Assembly (NCBI RefSeq): GCF_019402645.1
Contig: NZ_VKKS01000001.1
Span: forward strand, 2,788,811 to 2,852,810
Origin: Morganella morganii
Lineage (GTDB): Bacteria > Pseudomonadota > Gammaproteobacteria > Enterobacterales > Enterobacteriaceae
DNA: 64,000 nucleotides
Direction: 5' to 3'
Part shown: positions 19,378 through 31,467 of the stretch, piece after piece
How positions within the stretch are numbered: position 1 is the first letter of the stretch
Layout of the letters: every line of letters begins with the position of its first letter
Notes under the pieces: generated by a model
Database searches by the model: none
What the model saw: only the letters and a program-made list of their open reading frames with translations
Told to the model about the DNA's origin: nothing
Made by a program: the position numbers and the translations under genes

Positions 19378-19878
19378 TTATTTAACCTGTTTCAGAACAT
19401 CAGCAGTGATATCAATGCCGGAAACGGAATAAGCAACCGCGTTAGCATCGATTACCACATCATATCCGCCTTTTGAAGCAACAGATTTCACTGCATCTTC
19501 AACACGTTTCATCACTTTGTTGCGCTCTTCCATCTGACGTTTCTGGAAATCCTGGTCAAATGCCTGGGCTTTTTTCGCGAAGTCAGCACGTTTGGTATCG
19601 AATTCACCTGCCAGTTTCTGACGCTCGCTGTCTTTCATGGTCGCGCCGTCTTTCTGGAGTTTCTGAGCACGGGTCTGCAGATCTTTTTCTAAACTCTGCA
19701 ATTCAGTACCACGGCTTTTGAATTCGTTTTCCAGTTGTTTTGCTGCCGCTTCACGGCCCGGCATTTTCTGGACAACTTCACCGATATTGACAACCGCGAT
19801 TTTGTCAGCAGCCTGAGCAGCACCGGCAGACATCGCTAATACCATACCCACGCTGGCAGCAGTTAATAACTTTTTCAC
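19378..19878 (-). CDS. skp: Periplasmic chaperone Skp (OmpH)
   Basis: A 166-residue trimeric jellyfish-shaped chaperone that shields unfolded outer-membrane proteins on their way to BamA. The Sec signal peptide ends at AGAAQA (about residue 23). The mature protein starts ADKIAVVNIGEVVQ and has a long charged coiled-coil (about 45-135) rich in K, E and Q. It sits between bamA and lpxD in the conserved order. Confidence 0.97.
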   Translation of the reverse strand: MKKLLTAASVGMVLAMSAGAAQAADKIAVVNIGEVVQKMPGREAAAKQLENEFKSRGTELQSLEKDLQTRAQKLQKDGATMKDSERQKLAGEFDTKRADFAKKAQAFDQDFQKRQMEERNKVMKRVEDAVKSVASKGGYDVVIDANAVAYSVSGIDITADVLKQVK

Positions 19879-19988
19879 AATAAAACCCCTTAAACACCAT
19901 TTACTGGTTGGATATTAAACCCAATGGTAAAGATTCCCTTTGCACACTGAGCGTACTGGTTATTACGCATGGTAACCCTGTACTGCAA

Positions 19989-22385
19989 TTACCAGGTCTT
20001 ACCGATATTAAACTGGAACTGTTCTGTCCGGTCACCCTGGTAGTCTTTGATTGGCTTAGCATAAGAGAAGACCAATGGTCCGAGCGGAGAAATCCACTGG
20101 AACGCGACACCGGTGGAAACACGGATGTTCCCTGCTTTACTGTAATCAGGAATACCATACTTCTGCATGAGCTCAGTATTGTCCCAATTGGTATCCCATA
20201 CTGTACCGGCATCCACAAAAAGCGATGTGCGGACAGAATTCGTGTATTTTTCGTCGATAAACGGTGTCGGTGTGATCAGTTCCATACTGGCCACCGCCAT
20301 CGCGTTACCCCCGATAGCATCACGGGACGGGCTGTCACCACGTAACTTATCGGATGATCCGTCATAATAGACCGCTTTCGGACCAATAGTATTGGAACGG
20401 AAACCACGGACGGTACCGGAGCCGCCCGCATAGAAGTTCTCATAGAACGGCAGTTCTTTGCCGCCGAGACCATCACCAAAGCCTAAACGGCCACGCCCCA
20501 TCAGTACCCAACTACCGTTTTCATCAATCGGGTAGTAACCGGTGGTATCTGCGATCAGTTTATAGTATTCGTTATCAGAGCCCGGAACAGTGACTTTCGC
20601 ACTCACGGTAGATTTCACACCGGACGTCGGGAAGTAACCACGGTCGAGGTTGTTATAAACCCACGCAGTGGTAAAGGTAAAGTCATCGGCGCGGAATTCC
20701 GCACGATCTTTATAGTTCGGATTTTCACCCATTGAGTGCAGATAACGCCACATATTAACCTGTGGTTCCATACGTGACAGGGTGTTATGAACATAACCCA
20801 ATCCTACGCGGACAGAGTTATTTTCGTTGATCGGGAAGCCGAGCGTTCCGTCCACACCATACGTTTTGTTGGTGTAACCGGACAGATCCGCGTCATCCGC
20901 ACGGAAATCGTTATAGAAGATACGGCCGCCGAGGCTCACACCATCAACAGTGAAGAACGGGTCAGTCAGTGACAGTTCCGCGTAAGTTGAGTAGTCGTTT
21001 TTACTGGCGTTTGCGCCGACCTGATAACCGGTACCTAACCAGTTATCCTGGGTGACACCCACCTGGAAGCTGACACCACTCTCTGTACCGAAGCCCACAC
21101 CAAAGTTCAGGGAACCGGTGTTACGCTCTTTGACTTTATAGACAACATCGACCTGATCCGGCACACCCGGCACACGCTGGGTTTCCACATCGACCGTTTC
21201 AAAGTAACCGGTGCGGTTCAGACGCTCTTTACCGGCTTCAACCAGATCGTTACCTAACCATGCCCCTTCCATCTGGCGCATTTCACGGCGCAGAACGGAG
21301 TCTTTACTCACGTCGTTACCGGTAAAGCGGATCTGGCGGACATAGAAACGGTTACCGGCATCCACATTCACATGCAGAATCACGGTTTTGTCGGCTTCGT
21401 TAATTTCCGGCTGGGTCATGACGCGCGGATATGCATAGCCGTAACGGCCGAGCATGTTTTTAACATCATTCTCCATTTTGGTGACCTGCGCACCATTATA
21501 GAGTGACCCCGGTTCAATCGCAGTCAGCTCGGTAATTTCAGCAGAGTGACCGGCGGTTTCACCCGCAACCTGAACACCGGCAATCTGATACTGATCGCCT
21601 TCGGTCACGTTGATGGTGATATAAATACCTTTTTTGTCCGGCGTCAGGCTGACCTGAGTTGAATCAATATTGAATTTCGCATAACCGCGATCCAGGTAGA
21701 AACTGCGCAGTGTTTCGAGGTCACCGGCCAGTTTCTGTTTCTGGTATTTCTGGTCAGCCGCCAGGTTCCACCACGGTACATCATCACGCAGCTGGAAACG
21801 GTTAACCAGTTCAGCTGTGGTAAACTGTGTATTACCGACGATATTGATCTGCTGAATAGTAGCGGATACACCTTCCGCAAAGACGAATTTCACGTCAATA
21901 CGGTTGCGCGGCAGTGGTGTGACAACGGCTTTTACCGTTGCGTTGTACTTACCGACACTGTGATAGAAATCTTCCAGCCCCTTTTCAATGTTTGACAGCA
22001 TCGTCCGGTCAAGGGCTTCCCCGACGCGGATACGGGATGCTTCCAGGTTCTGTTTGAGCATGTCGTCCTTCACGGATTTGTTACCTGAGAAGGTGATATT
22101 TGCAATGGTCGGACGTTCCTTCACCTGAACCAGCAGTACATTACCTTCACGCAGGACGCGGACATCTTCAAAGTTACCTGTCGCGAACAGTGCGCGAATG
22201 GTACGTCCGATATCCTCATCACTGGCCGTGTCACCGACACGGACAGGCATGTTCAGTAATGCAGCACCAACGGCGACGCGCTGAAGACCTTCAAACTGAA
22301 TGTCCTGAACCACGAATCCGTCTGAACCGTATGCAGTGAAGCTGCCAAGCAGCAGCGACGCTATGAGCAACTTTTTCATCGCCAT
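19989..22385 (-). CDS. bamA: Outer-membrane protein assembly factor BamA
   Basis: A 798-residue Omp85 protein that folds beta-barrels into the outer membrane as the core of the BAM complex. The signal peptide ends near residue 20. Five POTRA domains run to about residue 420, followed by a 16-strand barrel that contains the conserved VRGF motif ([11 protein letters not shown], about 640) and ends in a C-terminal aromatic residue (GKTW). A 110-bp gap separates it from skp. The length is slightly shorter than E. coli BamA (810). Confidence 0.98.
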   Translation of the reverse strand: MAMKKLLIASLLLGSFTAYGSDGFVVQDIQFEGLQRVAVGAALLNMPVRVGDTASDEDIGRTIRALFATGNFEDVRVLREGNVLLVQVKERPTIANITFSGNKSVKDDMLKQNLEASRIRVGEALDRTMLSNIEKGLEDFYHSVGKYNATVKAVVTPLPRNRIDVKFVFAEGVSATIQQINIVGNTQFTTAELVNRFQLRDDVPWWNLAADQKYQKQKLAGDLETLRSFYLDRGYAKFNIDSTQVSLTPDKKGIYITINVTEGDQYQIAGVQVAGETAGHSAEITELTAIEPGSLYNGAQVTKMENDVKNMLGRYGYAYPRVMTQPEINEADKTVILHVNVDAGNRFYVRQIRFTGNDVSKDSVLRREMRQMEGAWLGNDLVEAGKERLNRTGYFETVDVETQRVPGVPDQVDVVYKVKERNTGSLNFGVGFGTESGVSFQVGVTQDNWLGTGYQVGANASKNDYSTYAELSLTDPFFTVDGVSLGGRIFYNDFRADDADLSGYTNKTYGVDGTLGFPINENNSVRVGLGYVHNTLSRMEPQVNMWRYLHSMGENPNYKDRAEFRADDFTFTTAWVYNNLDRGYFPTSGVKSTVSAKVTVPGSDNEYYKLIADTTGYYPIDENGSWVLMGRGRLGFGDGLGGKELPFYENFYAGGSGTVRGFRSNTIGPKAVYYDGSSDKLRGDSPSRDAIGGNAMAVASMELITPTPFIDEKYTNSVRTSLFVDAGTVWDTNWDNTELMQKYGIPDYSKAGNIRVSTGVAFQWISPLGPLVFSYAKPIKDYQGDRTEQFQFNIGKTW

Positions 22386-22426
22386 CGTTGTTATGCGTTT
22401 TCCTTACCGGTCCCGGTCTTCCTTAA

Positions 22427-23782
22427 TCAGAAGCGGGAGAAATCATTGAAAAGTGCAAGCCCCATCAACAGTACCAGTGCCATTACACCAATACGATAAC
22501 TGAAGTCTTGTACACGCTCGGACACCGGCCCGCCTTTTATCTTCTCGATAAGCAGGAATAACAGGTGTCCACCATCTAAAACTGGCAGCGGGAACAGATT
22601 AATGATCCCTAAGTTGACGCTGATGAGCGCCAGAAACATCAGATAATACACTAAGCCGGAATCGGCGGAAATACCGGCACCTTTCGCAATCGATACCGGA
22701 CCGCTGAGATTATTCAGTTTTACATCACCGGTCACCAGCTTGCCGATCATTTTCACGGTCAGATTCATTAACTGCCAGGTTTTTCCGGTTGCCTCGGCAA
22801 CCGCTTCCACCGGCCCGTACTGATGTTCCGTAATATACTGCGGATCGAGCGGAATAACCTTTAATTCGACACCGGCAAAACCAATTTGTTTACTGCCGCC
22901 GCTGTTTTTTATCTCCGGAGTGAGAGGAACATGAATATGTTCACCGCCCCGCTCAATCAGTAAATCGAGCGTTTTACCGGGGCTATTACGCACAAAGATT
23001 ATAAACGGCTGCCAGACTGTAAGCGGTTCCCCGCTTACTTTAACGATCCTGTCCCCCGGTTGTAAACCGGCTTTTTCAGCAGGTCCCCCGGGCGTCAGTG
23101 CATTAATCTCATTACTGACCTGTGCAGACACCGGCATGATACCCAGAGACAGAACAGCGTCCTGTTTTTCCGGATCAAATTTCCAGCGGGTGAGATCCAG
23201 ACGTTTTTCAGCCGGTGCCGAACCCGGCTCCGGAATCACATTAAGAATCGTAAAGTCGTCGCCGATTTTACCGATCATCGCCAGACGCACACTATTCCAG
23301 TCAGGCGTTTCGATGCCGTCAACGGCATTTAGTTCCATCCCGGGCAAAATATTTGCCTGTTCTGCGACCGATCCCGCGCGGATATCTGCCACGACCGGGC
23401 GAACGGCCGGAACACCGATCATGAACACAATCCAGTACGCCACAATGGCTAATAAAAAGTTGGCAATAGGCCCGGCACTGACCACCGCCGCCCGCTGACC
23501 GACAGTTTTGTTATTAAACGCCTGATGACGGCGTTCCGGTGCCACCGGTGCCACACGCTCATCCAGCATTTTGACATAGCCGCCGAGCGGGATCATTGCG
23601 ATGACAAATTCTGTCCCGTGCCGGTCTGTGCGGCGCCACAGCGCTTTGCCGAAACCAACGGAGAATCGTTCGACAAAAATACCGCAGCGCCGGGCCACCC
23701 AAAAGTGCCCGAACTCATGTACGGTAACCAAAATTCCCAGCGCGATAATAAATGCGGCTAAGTTCCAGATAAAAGTCATCAT
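22427..23782 (-). CDS. rseP: Site-2 intramembrane metalloprotease RseP
   Basis: A 451-residue inner-membrane protease that performs the second cut of the anti-sigma factor RseA, releasing sigma E, and also clears signal-peptide remnants. The zinc motif HEFGH is at residues 22-26. The third ligand lies in the late LDGGH motif, in the C-terminal membrane segments. Two periplasmic PDZ domains lie between (about 115-310). Two adjacent ATG codons (23782, 23779) could start it. Its position between cdsA and bamA is conserved. Confidence 0.97.
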   Translation of the reverse strand: MMTFIWNLAAFIIALGILVTVHEFGHFWVARRCGIFVERFSVGFGKALWRRTDRHGTEFVIAMIPLGGYVKMLDERVAPVAPERRHQAFNNKTVGQRAAVVSAGPIANFLLAIVAYWIVFMIGVPAVRPVVADIRAGSVAEQANILPGMELNAVDGIETPDWNSVRLAMIGKIGDDFTILNVIPEPGSAPAEKRLDLTRWKFDPEKQDAVLSLGIMPVSAQVSNEINALTPGGPAEKAGLQPGDRIVKVSGEPLTVWQPFIIFVRNSPGKTLDLLIERGGEHIHVPLTPEIKNSGGSKQIGFAGVELKVIPLDPQYITEHQYGPVEAVAEATGKTWQLMNLTVKMIGKLVTGDVKLNNLSGPVSIAKGAGISADSGLVYYLMFLALISVNLGIINLFPLPVLDGGHLLFLLIEKIKGGPVSERVQDFSYRIGVMALVLLMGLALFNDFSRF

Positions 23783-23808
23783 GCGTTTTCTGTCTGCTCC
23801 CGGTGTGC

Positions 23809-24669
23809 TTAAAAGCCGGAAAATACTAACAGGATCAGACCGGCAAATACCGGTACTGCCGCGGTCAGGCTGTCAATGCGATCCATCACACCGCCATGCC
23901 CCGGAATCAGCTGACTGCTGTCCTTCACGCCGGACTGACGTTTAAACATACTTTCGGTCAGATCGCCGAACACGGAAATCAGAACCACAATCACTGACAC
24001 AATAATCAGATTTTCCGGCAGTGTCTGTAACGGTGAATAGTAGCTGAACAGCCAGGATACCAGCCCGGCCGTAATCAGGCCGCCGGCCAGACCTTCCAGG
24101 GTTTTGCCCGGCGAGACACGCGGTGCCATTTTGTGTTTACCCAGCAGACGACCGAAGGCATATGCACCGGAATCCGCCGCCCAGACCAGCAGCATGACAT
24201 ACAGCAGCCACCAGGCCCCCTGATAGACATCACCGCCCGCATATCCCTGAGTACGCAGCACCATCATGCCGCTGTAAAACGGAACAATGGTCACCACACC
24301 AAAAATAAGACGGATAATCACTGAGTCTTTCCACAGCGCGGCTGATTTCGGGAAACTGATCACCAGAAGCACCGCGCATACCCACCAGACCAGAGCAGCC
24401 CACAGGCTTACCTTAACAGTGGTATCAGTCACCAGGTTATTCATATCCAGTGTGAGTTGCCACGCAGCCAGACCGGCGGCAAACAACATACCGGTCACAA
24501 TACGCTGTCCGGCACCTTTCAGTCCCGCAAACTGCGCCCATTCCCAGCCGGCCAGCCCGCATACGGCAATCACCACCCAGCCGAAATGTACCGGTGCGAG
24601 CATAAACATCGCCAGCAGTACCAGCGGAATTAAAATAATGGCAGTAATTAGACGGTACTTAAGCAACAT
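23809..24669 (-). CDS. cdsA: Phosphatidate cytidylyltransferase
   Basis: An inner-membrane enzyme of about 285 residues that makes CDP-diacylglycerol from phosphatidate and CTP for all phospholipids. It has about eight membrane helices, and the family signature appears in two parts: [12 protein letters not shown] and the Asp-rich [17 protein letters not shown] near the C-terminus. The open frame extends upstream, but the family N-terminus MLKYRL argues for ATG 24669 or the adjoining TTG 24666. The GGGAGGAA Shine-Dalgarno is better spaced for TTG, which also gives exactly the E. coli length of 285. The start overlaps the uppS end by 11 bp. Confidence 0.96.
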   Translation of the reverse strand: MLLKYRLITAIILIPLVLLAMFMLAPVHFGWVVIAVCGLAGWEWAQFAGLKGAGQRIVTGMLFAAGLAAWQLTLDMNNLVTDTTVKVSLWAALVWWVCAVLLVISFPKSAALWKDSVIIRLIFGVVTIVPFYSGMMVLRTQGYAGGDVYQGAWWLLYVMLLVWAADSGAYAFGRLLGKHKMAPRVSPGKTLEGLAGGLITAGLVSWLFSYYSPLQTLPENLIIVSVIVVLISVFGDLTESMFKRQSGVKDSSQLIPGHGGVMDRIDSLTAAVPVFAGLILLVFSGF

Positions 24670-25432
24670 TTCCTCCCGGAGCCTGCTCAGACTGATCATC
24701 AGGTGTGGTTCCGCCGAAACGGCGCTCGCGCTGTGTAAAAGATGTCACCGCATCACTGAATGCGTTTTCATCAAAGTCAGGCCACAGTACCTCTGTAAAA
24801 TAAAATTCGGCATACGCAACCTGCCAGAGCAGGAAGTTGCTGATACGATGCTCACCGCCGGTCCGGATCACGAGATCAATCGGCGGCTGATCATGAAGAG
24901 AGATATGACGGCTGATATCCTGTTCGCTGACATCCTCTGCGGACAATTCCCCGCGCTGCACCTGCGCTATCACCTGTTTCACACTGTGGGTGATATCCCA
25001 GCGCCCGCCGTAGTTGGCAGCGATATTCAGCTGTAAACCGGTGTTATTGGCGGTCAGTACCTGACCGCGGCGGATTCGCTCCTGCAAACGCGGACTGAAC
25101 CGGCTCACATCACCGATGACGGATAATCTGACATTGTGTTTGTGCAGGCTTTTGACTTCATTGTCGAGCGCAAAGACAAACAGCTCCATCAGTGAATGGA
25201 CTTCCTGTTCAGGGCGGTTCCAGTTTTCACTGCTGAAGGCATAAAGTGTCAGGGACTTTATCTGGTTCTTGATGGCAAAACTGACCGAGCTGCGGACCGA
25301 TTTGATCCCTGCGCGATGGCCGGAAACCCGCAATTTTCCGCGTTTTTTTGCCCAGCGGCCGTTGCCGTCCATAATAATGGCGACATGCTGAGGTCCCGGC
25401 TTTTCTGAGGCATTTTCACTGGATACTGTCAC
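24659..25432 (-). CDS. uppS: Undecaprenyl-diphosphate synthase (ditrans,polycis)
   Basis: A cis-prenyltransferase of about 257 residues that extends farnesyl diphosphate with eight isopentenyl units to make the C55 carrier for peptidoglycan and O-antigen. The signature IIMDGNGRWAKKRG holds the catalytic Asp, and IRTGGEHRISNFLLWQ is in the C-terminal half. I place the start at GTG 25432 behind AAAGGAT because it matches family length. An upstream in-frame ATG (25486) would translate through a terminator-like hairpin and add unconserved residues. Confidence 0.93.
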   Translation of the reverse strand: MTVSSENASEKPGPQHVAIIMDGNGRWAKKRGKLRVSGHRAGIKSVRSSVSFAIKNQIKSLTLYAFSSENWNRPEQEVHSLMELFVFALDNEVKSLHKHNVRLSVIGDVSRFSPRLQERIRRGQVLTANNTGLQLNIAANYGGRWDITHSVKQVIAQVQRGELSAEDVSEQDISRHISLHDQPPIDLVIRTGGEHRISNFLLWQVAYAEFYFTEVLWPDFDENAFSDAVTSFTQRERRFGGTTPDDQSEQAPGGNVA

Positions 25433-25475
25433 GCAAGTTAATCCTTTGAGGTATCGGTTAATACATGGCGTCAGA

Positions 25476-25505
25476 CACAAAAACACCGTGCAGGTTCACG
25501 GTGTT
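25476..25505 (-). terminator. Terminator-like hairpin between dxr and uppS
   Basis: On the minus strand the stem AACACCGTG/CACGGTGTT (25497-25505, 25482-25490) with a 6-nt loop is followed by a T5 run. It would end or attenuate the dxr transcript about 45 bp before the uppS start, in the middle of what is usually drawn as one operon. Confidence 0.75.
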
Positions 25506-25637
25506 GTCTCTGTTTGTCAGTGATAACGTCATGGTGTCATTAACCGGTCATTAAAAATCTGATTTACAGAAATCGTAACGCTGAACTATATCACTTGCGC
25601 TATTCACCGACAAACGCAACCCGTTAATATAAATTAA

Positions 25638-26834
25638 TTACTTCGCGATTTTTCCGATTGATTTTCGGGTCAGTTCCCGCGCCTGTTTATCAATAATAAG
25701 GACATCATCAATTGACTGAGGTTCCGTAAACCGGTGATTTTCCACTACCATACGGTTTATTTGCGCGATATCTGTGAAACGGATTCTGTTTTGTAAAAAT
25801 GCCTGCACCGTTTCTTCATTAGCAGCATTCATCGCCGTGGTTGCCGCCTGCCCGTCATCACAGGCTTCAATCGCCAGTTTCAGGCACGGGTAACGGTTAT
25901 AATCCGGTTCAGTAAATGTCAGGCCGCCGGAACGGGTGAAATCCAGCCGCCCGGCACCGGCGGTGATACGTCCCGGGTAACTCATTGAATAGCTGATCGG
26001 AGTGCGCATATCCGGCGTACCCAGCTGTGCAATAATACTGCCGTCAGTATAACGGACCATCGAGTGGATCACCGACTGCGGATGCACAATCACTTCCATC
26101 TGTTTTTCTGATGCATTAAAGAAATAACGCGCCTCAATATATTCAAGGCCCTTATTCATCATCGTGGCGGAATCCACTGAAATTTTACGTCCCATTGACC
26201 AGTTCGGGTGCGCACAGGCCTGATCCGGCGTCATATTCACCAGTTCAGATAAAGTTGTTTCGCGGAACGGGCCGCCGGATCCGGTCAGGATAATAGAATC
26301 AATACCGGCGGCATTCAGGTCAGCGTGCCCCAGAGATAACTGCACCCCGGTCGGCAGGGACTGGAAAATCGCGTTATGTTCGCTGTCGATAGGAAACAGT
26401 TCGGCGCGGCTTGTGCTCATGGCAGCAAAGAACAGACGTCCGCTGGTAATCAGCGCTTCTTTGTTCGCCAGAAGAATACGTTTGTCCGCGCGGATAGCCG
26501 CGAGAGTCGGCAGCAGTCCGGCCACACCGGTAATGGCGGCCATCACCTGATCCACATCATCCAGCTGAACCAGCTCACAGATAGCGGCACTGCCGCTGAG
26601 CACTTCTGTTGCACTTCCGTGGAGTTTCAGCTGAATACGCAATTCACCGGCGGCCACTTCATCGGATAACACCGCATAGCGGGGTTTAAATTCCAGACAC
26701 TGTTCAAACATGGTCTGAACATTTTTCCCGGCTGCCAGAACCACCGCACGGAACAGATCCGGGTGCTGACGAATAACCGAGAGGGTGTTTTTACCGATAG
26801 ATCCCGTGGAACCGAGAATTGCCAAACCTTTCAT
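25638..26834 (-). CDS. dxr: 1-deoxy-D-xylulose 5-phosphate reductoisomerase
   Basis: A 398-residue enzyme of the methylerythritol phosphate isoprenoid pathway that makes MEP from DXP with NADPH; it is the target of fosmidomycin. The nucleotide-binding motif GSTGSIG is at residues 8-14. [18 protein letters not shown] and the metal-binding/flexible loop region [19 protein letters not shown] are present. The symbol ispC is a synonym. It lies 155 bp downstream of frr, and that gap holds a terminator. Confidence 0.98.
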   Translation of the reverse strand: MKGLAILGSTGSIGKNTLSVIRQHPDLFRAVVLAAGKNVQTMFEQCLEFKPRYAVLSDEVAAGELRIQLKLHGSATEVLSGSAAICELVQLDDVDQVMAAITGVAGLLPTLAAIRADKRILLANKEALITSGRLFFAAMSTSRAELFPIDSEHNAIFQSLPTGVQLSLGHADLNAAGIDSIILTGSGGPFRETTLSELVNMTPDQACAHPNWSMGRKISVDSATMMNKGLEYIEARYFFNASEKQMEVIVHPQSVIHSMVRYTDGSIIAQLGTPDMRTPISYSMSYPGRITAGAGRLDFTRSGGLTFTEPDYNRYPCLKLAIEACDDGQAATTAMNAANEETVQAFLQNRIRFTDIAQINRMVVENHRFTEPQSIDDVLIIDKQARELTRKSIGKIAK

Positions 26835-26929
26835 GATAAATACTCAATGTTACTTTATCGTTATTTCGAATCGCAAAAGTATAGCACTTTGGTGCATTGA
26901 GGGTGAGAAGTCATTTCCGCAACTGATAA

Positions 26930-26960
26930 GTAAAAAAATAGTGCCCTCAGGCACTATTTC
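26930..26960 (-). terminator. Terminator after frr
   Basis: On the minus strand a 10-bp stem, AAATAGTGCC/GGCACTATTT (26936-26945 and 26950-26959), with a 4-nt loop is followed by seven T. It separates frr from dxr. Confidence 0.88.
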
Positions 26961-26989
26961 TGTATGTTCTGTTCAGCACCGCATCCGGA

Positions 26990-27547
26990 TCAGAATTCCA
27001 TCAGCTCTTTTTCTTTTGCTGCCAGTGCATCGTCGATTTTTTTGATAAACAGATCCGTCATTTTCTGAACGTCGTCCTGGGAACGGCGGTCATCATCTTC
27101 ACTGATTTCTTTGTCTTTAAGCAGTGTTTTGACTTTATCGTTCGCATCACGGCGGACGTTACGTACAGCAATACGACCCTGTTCCGCATCACCGCGGACC
27201 ACTTTGATCAGATCTTTACGGCGTTCTTCAGTCAGCGCAGGAAGCGGAACACGGATAACCGTACCGGCAGATGACGGGTTTAAACCGAGATCAGAAGCCA
27301 TAATCGCTTTTTCGATAGCAGGTGACATTGAACGGTCAAACACGGTGATAGCCAGGGTGCGTGAATCTTCCGCAACCACGTTAGCTAACTGACGCAGCGG
27401 AGTCGGTGTACCGTAATATTCAACAACGATACCGTCCAGCAGGCTCGGGGAAGCACGGCCGGTGCGCACTTTACTGATTTGGGATTTCAGCGACTCGACG
27501 CATTTTTCCATGCGTTCCTGCGCGTCTTTCTGGATTTCATTAATCAC
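26990..27547 (-). CDS. frr: Ribosome recycling factor
   Basis: A 185-residue, tRNA-shaped two-domain protein that splits post-termination ribosomes with EF-G. Conserved parts are [30 protein letters not shown] and the C-terminal long-helix bundle ending KEKELMEF. The length is identical to E. coli. It follows pyrH after a 118-bp gap in the rpsB-tsf-pyrH-frr cluster. Confidence 0.98.
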   Translation of the reverse strand: MINEIQKDAQERMEKCVESLKSQISKVRTGRASPSLLDGIVVEYYGTPTPLRQLANVVAEDSRTLAITVFDRSMSPAIEKAIMASDLGLNPSSAGTVIRVPLPALTEERRKDLIKVVRGDAEQGRIAVRNVRRDANDKVKTLLKDKEISEDDDRRSQDDVQKMTDLFIKKIDDALAAKEKELMEF

Positions 27548-27665
27548 GTTATGAGTCCTTGGAAACGGGTAATTTTTCAGACCGTGCCTGTCGCGCGGCC
27601 CGCATTATAATTTTGGCGAATCGATTTATAAATGATACCGTCAAATTCCGCCGGTGTCCCGGCGT

Positions 27666-28394
27666 TTAGTCACGCGAAATCAAGGTACCTTCGTTCTCGC
27701 CCATCACGACACGGCGTAATGCACCGGGTTTGTTCATGTTGAAAACACGGATTGGCAGATTATGGTCGCGAGCCAGGGTAAAGGCCGCCAGGTCCATCAC
27801 TTTCAGTTCGCGTTCCAGCACATCCTGATAGTTGAGCTTTTCATACAGCACAGCATCCGGGTCTTTTGCCGGATCTGCTGAGTAAACACCATCCACTTTT
27901 GTGGCTTTCAGCACCACATCAGCTTCAATTTCGATTCCGCGCAGACAGGCCGCAGAATCCGTGGTAAAGAATGGGTTGCCTGTTCCGGCAGAAAAAATAA
28001 CCACACGACTATGACGTAAAAGACTGATTGCTTCAGCCCAGCTGTAGTTGTCACAAACGCCGTTGAGCGGAATCGCAGACATCAGCCGCGCATTCACATA
28101 GGCGCGATGAAGTGCATCACGCATTGCCAGACCGTTCATGACGGTTGCCAGCATGCCCATGTGGTCACCGACAACGCGGTTCATACCGGCTTCGGCCAGC
28201 CCTGCACCGCGAAACAGATTGCCCCCGCCAATAACGACACCGACCTGAATCTGCAGTTCAACCAGTTCCTTAATTTCCTGCGCCATACGGTCAAGTACAG
28301 TCGCATCAATTCCGAAACCTTCATTCCCTTGTAAAGCTTCGCCACTGAGCTTCAGCAGAATACGTTGATAAACAGGTTTTGCATTGGTAGCCAT
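27666..28394 (-). CDS. pyrH: UMP kinase
   Basis: A 242-residue hexameric amino-acid-kinase-fold enzyme that phosphorylates UMP to UDP and is regulated by GTP and UTP. The start ATG 28394 gives [20 protein letters not shown], almost the E. coli N-terminus; the longer open frame upstream is untranslated leader. [11 protein letters not shown], the [16 protein letters not shown] stretch and [13 protein letters not shown] are typical. The gap to tsf contains a terminator. Confidence 0.98.
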   Translation of the reverse strand: MATNAKPVYQRILLKLSGEALQGNEGFGIDATVLDRMAQEIKELVELQIQVGVVIGGGNLFRGAGLAEAGMNRVVGDHMGMLATVMNGLAMRDALHRAYVNARLMSAIPLNGVCDNYSWAEAISLLRHSRVVIFSAGTGNPFFTTDSAACLRGIEIEADVVLKATKVDGVYSADPAKDPDAVLYEKLNYQDVLERELKVMDLAAFTLARDHNLPIRVFNMNKPGALRRVVMGENEGTLISRD

Positions 28395-28473
28395 GGTGTT
28401 CTGTCCTAAACAGATGAATTTATTGCCAGAGATACCCGGACGGATGCCCGGATGATAAACAGGGGTACAACAG

Positions 28474-28502
28474 ATAAAACAGAACCGCCTTCCGGCGGCT
28501 CT
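28474..28502 (-). terminator. Terminator between tsf and pyrH
   Basis: On the minus strand AGAGCCGCC/GGCGGTTCT (28494-28502, 28481-28489) forms a 9-bp stem including one G-U pair with a GGAA tetraloop, then GTTTTAT. It lies just after the tsf stop. Confidence 0.8.
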
Positions 28503-28514
28503 GATATGCAATGA

Positions 28515-29366
28515 TTATTTGCTCATTGCCGCGACTTCTGCAGCGAAGTCAGCTTCAGCTTTCTCGATACCTTCACCCACTTCGAAACGGATGAATGCAG
28601 TCACGTCTGCTTTGTTTTCTTTCAGCAGATCGCCGACCGATTTGCTTGGATCCATAACGAACGGCTGACCGGTCAGAGAGATTTCGCCGGTGAATTTGTT
28701 CATACGGCCGATAACCATTTTCTCTGCGATTTCCTGAGGCTTACCAGACTGCATTGCGATATCCAGCTGGATTTGTTTCTCGTGAGCAACAACGTCAGCA
28801 GGAACATCTTCAGGTTTGGTATATTCAGGTTTGCTTGCCGCAACGTGCATAGCAATGTGTTTGATCAGTTCTTCGTTTGCACCGGTGGCCGCAACCAGAA
28901 CACCGATACGTGCACCGTGCATGTAAGAACCAATCATGTCGCCTTCTAAGACAGCAACGCGACGGAAGCTGATGTTTTCACCGATTTTAGCAACCAGTGC
29001 AACACGCTGTTCTTCGAATTTGGCAACGATAGCTTCTGCATCAGCAGTTTTCTCAGCCATAACGAAGTTCATGATATCCTGTGCAAATGCCAGGAAACCG
29101 GTATCTTTTGCAACGAAGTCTGTTTCACAGTTAACTTCGATCAGAGCGCCGAATTTAGCGTCTGCACTGATAGCAGATAAGATAACGCCTTCAGCAGCAA
29201 CGCGGCCTGCTTTTTTCGCTGCTTTTGCCTGGCCGGATTTACGCATGTTATCGATAGCTAATTCGATATCACCGTTTGCTTCAACCAGTGCTTTTTTACA
29301 TTCCATCATACCTGCGCCAGTACGTTCACGCAGTTCTTTTACCAATGCAGCGGTAATTCCAGACAT
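28515..29366 (-). CDS. tsf: Translation elongation factor Ts
   Basis: A 283-residue guanine-nucleotide exchange factor for EF-Tu, same length as in E. coli. An N-terminal UBA-like domain ([19 protein letters not shown], about 8-26), a core with the [10 protein letters not shown] motif (about 80-90) and a coiled-coil are present. It is cotranscribed with rpsB, and an intercistronic hairpin lies upstream. Confidence 0.98.
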   Translation of the reverse strand: MSGITAALVKELRERTGAGMMECKKALVEANGDIELAIDNMRKSGQAKAAKKAGRVAAEGVILSAISADAKFGALIEVNCETDFVAKDTGFLAFAQDIMNFVMAEKTADAEAIVAKFEEQRVALVAKIGENISFRRVAVLEGDMIGSYMHGARIGVLVAATGANEELIKHIAMHVAASKPEYTKPEDVPADVVAHEKQIQLDIAMQSGKPQEIAEKMVIGRMNKFTGEISLTGQPFVMDPSKSVGDLLKENKADVTAFIRFEVGEGIEKAEADFAAEVAAMSK

Positions 29367-29435
29367 GTGTATATTTCCTCGATGAGCTCGCAGAAATGGG
29401 TTCTGCGGGGAGTTGTTCGTATATCAGATGCGTAT

Positions 29436-29456
29436 AGGGAGCCATGACGGCTCCCT
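29436..29456 (-). promoter_or_regulatory. Hairpin in the rpsB-tsf intercistronic region
   Basis: Arms AGGGAGCC/GGCTCCCT around a 5-nt loop, with no T-run after it on the minus strand. It probably acts as a partial attenuator or RNA-stability element setting the S2 to EF-Ts ratio; that role is inferred. Confidence 0.65.
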
Positions 29457-29509
29457 AACCATTTGCAGCAATACCTGGTTAATAAGAGCGCTCAGAGAGC
29501 GGACTCAGA

Positions 29510-30591
<1,082 letters not shown>

Positions 30592-31389
30592 ATGGCAATA
30601 ACAATCAAAACAGAAGACGACATCGCAAAGATGCGCGTCGCCGGTCGTCTTGCGGCCGAAGTACTCGAAATTATCGCCCCGCATGTTGTGCCGGGTGTCA
30701 GTACCGGTGAACTCGACCGCATTTGTCACGAGCACATTACTGTAAAACAGCAGGCCATTTCCGCCTGTCTCGGTTACCACGGTTTCCCGAAATCTGTCTG
30801 TATCTCCGTCAATGATGTGGTCTGCCACGGCATTCCGGATGAAAATAAGATTTTAAAAAACGGTGATATCGTGAATATCGATGTGACCGTTATCAAAAAC
30901 GGGTTCCACGGTGATACCTCCGCCATGTTTATCGCCGGAAAACCAACGATTCAGGGTGAACGCCTGTGCCGCGTGACACAGGAGAGCCTCTACCTGGCAC
31001 TGCGTATGGTAAAACCGGGCATCCGCCTGCGGACTATCGGCGCGGCTATCCAGAAATTTGCGGAAAGCTATGATTACTCCGTCATCCGCGACTACTGTGG
31101 CCACGGCATCGGGGAAGGCTTCCACGAGGAGCCGCAGGTGCTGCACTATGACGGCGATGACGGCGGCGTGGTGCTGAAAAAAGGCATGGCATTTACCATC
31201 GAACCGATGCTGAATACCGGAGATTACCGAATCCGCACCATGAAAGACGGCTGGACCGTCAAAACCAAAGATCGCGGTTTATCCGCACAATATGAGCACA
31301 CGCTGGTTGTCACCGATGACGGCTGTGAAATTATGACACTGCGTAAAGATGAAGAAGGCGTGCTTTCCCGCATTCTCGTTGCGCAGTAA
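30592..31389 (+). CDS. map: Methionine aminopeptidase type I
   Basis: A 265-residue di-metal enzyme that removes initiator methionine from nascent proteins. The pita-bread-fold ligands are visible: two Asp in NIDVTVIKNGFHGDTSAM, His in GHGIGEGFHEEP, Glu in TIEPML and Glu in QYEHTLVV. The length is like E. coli (264). It is divergent from rpsB as usual. Here it is followed by an unrecognised gene before glnD, instead of lying directly next to glnD. Confidence 0.98.
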   Translation: MAITIKTEDDIAKMRVAGRLAAEVLEIIAPHVVPGVSTGELDRICHEHITVKQQAISACLGYHGFPKSVCISVNDVVCHGIPDENKILKNGDIVNIDVTVIKNGFHGDTSAMFIAGKPTIQGERLCRVTQESLYLALRMVKPGIRLRTIGAAIQKFAESYDYSVIRDYCGHGIGEGFHEEPQVLHYDGDDGGVVLKKGMAFTIEPMLNTGDYRIRTMKDGWTVKTKDRGLSAQYEHTLVVTDDGCEIMTLRKDEEGVLSRILVAQ

Positions 31390-31400
31390 CAGCCCTGTAT

Positions 31401-31428
31401 TCATGTCCGGCGCAAATGCCGGGCATGA
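31401..31428 (+). repeat. Hairpin after map
   Basis: TCATGTCCGGC and GCCGGGCATGA pair (one G-U) around a 6-nt loop. No T-run follows, only a C-tract, so termination is uncertain. Confidence 0.5.
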
Positions 31429-31467
31429 TACCCCCCCGCTGCCGGGACGCTGAGGAATGAACGGAAT

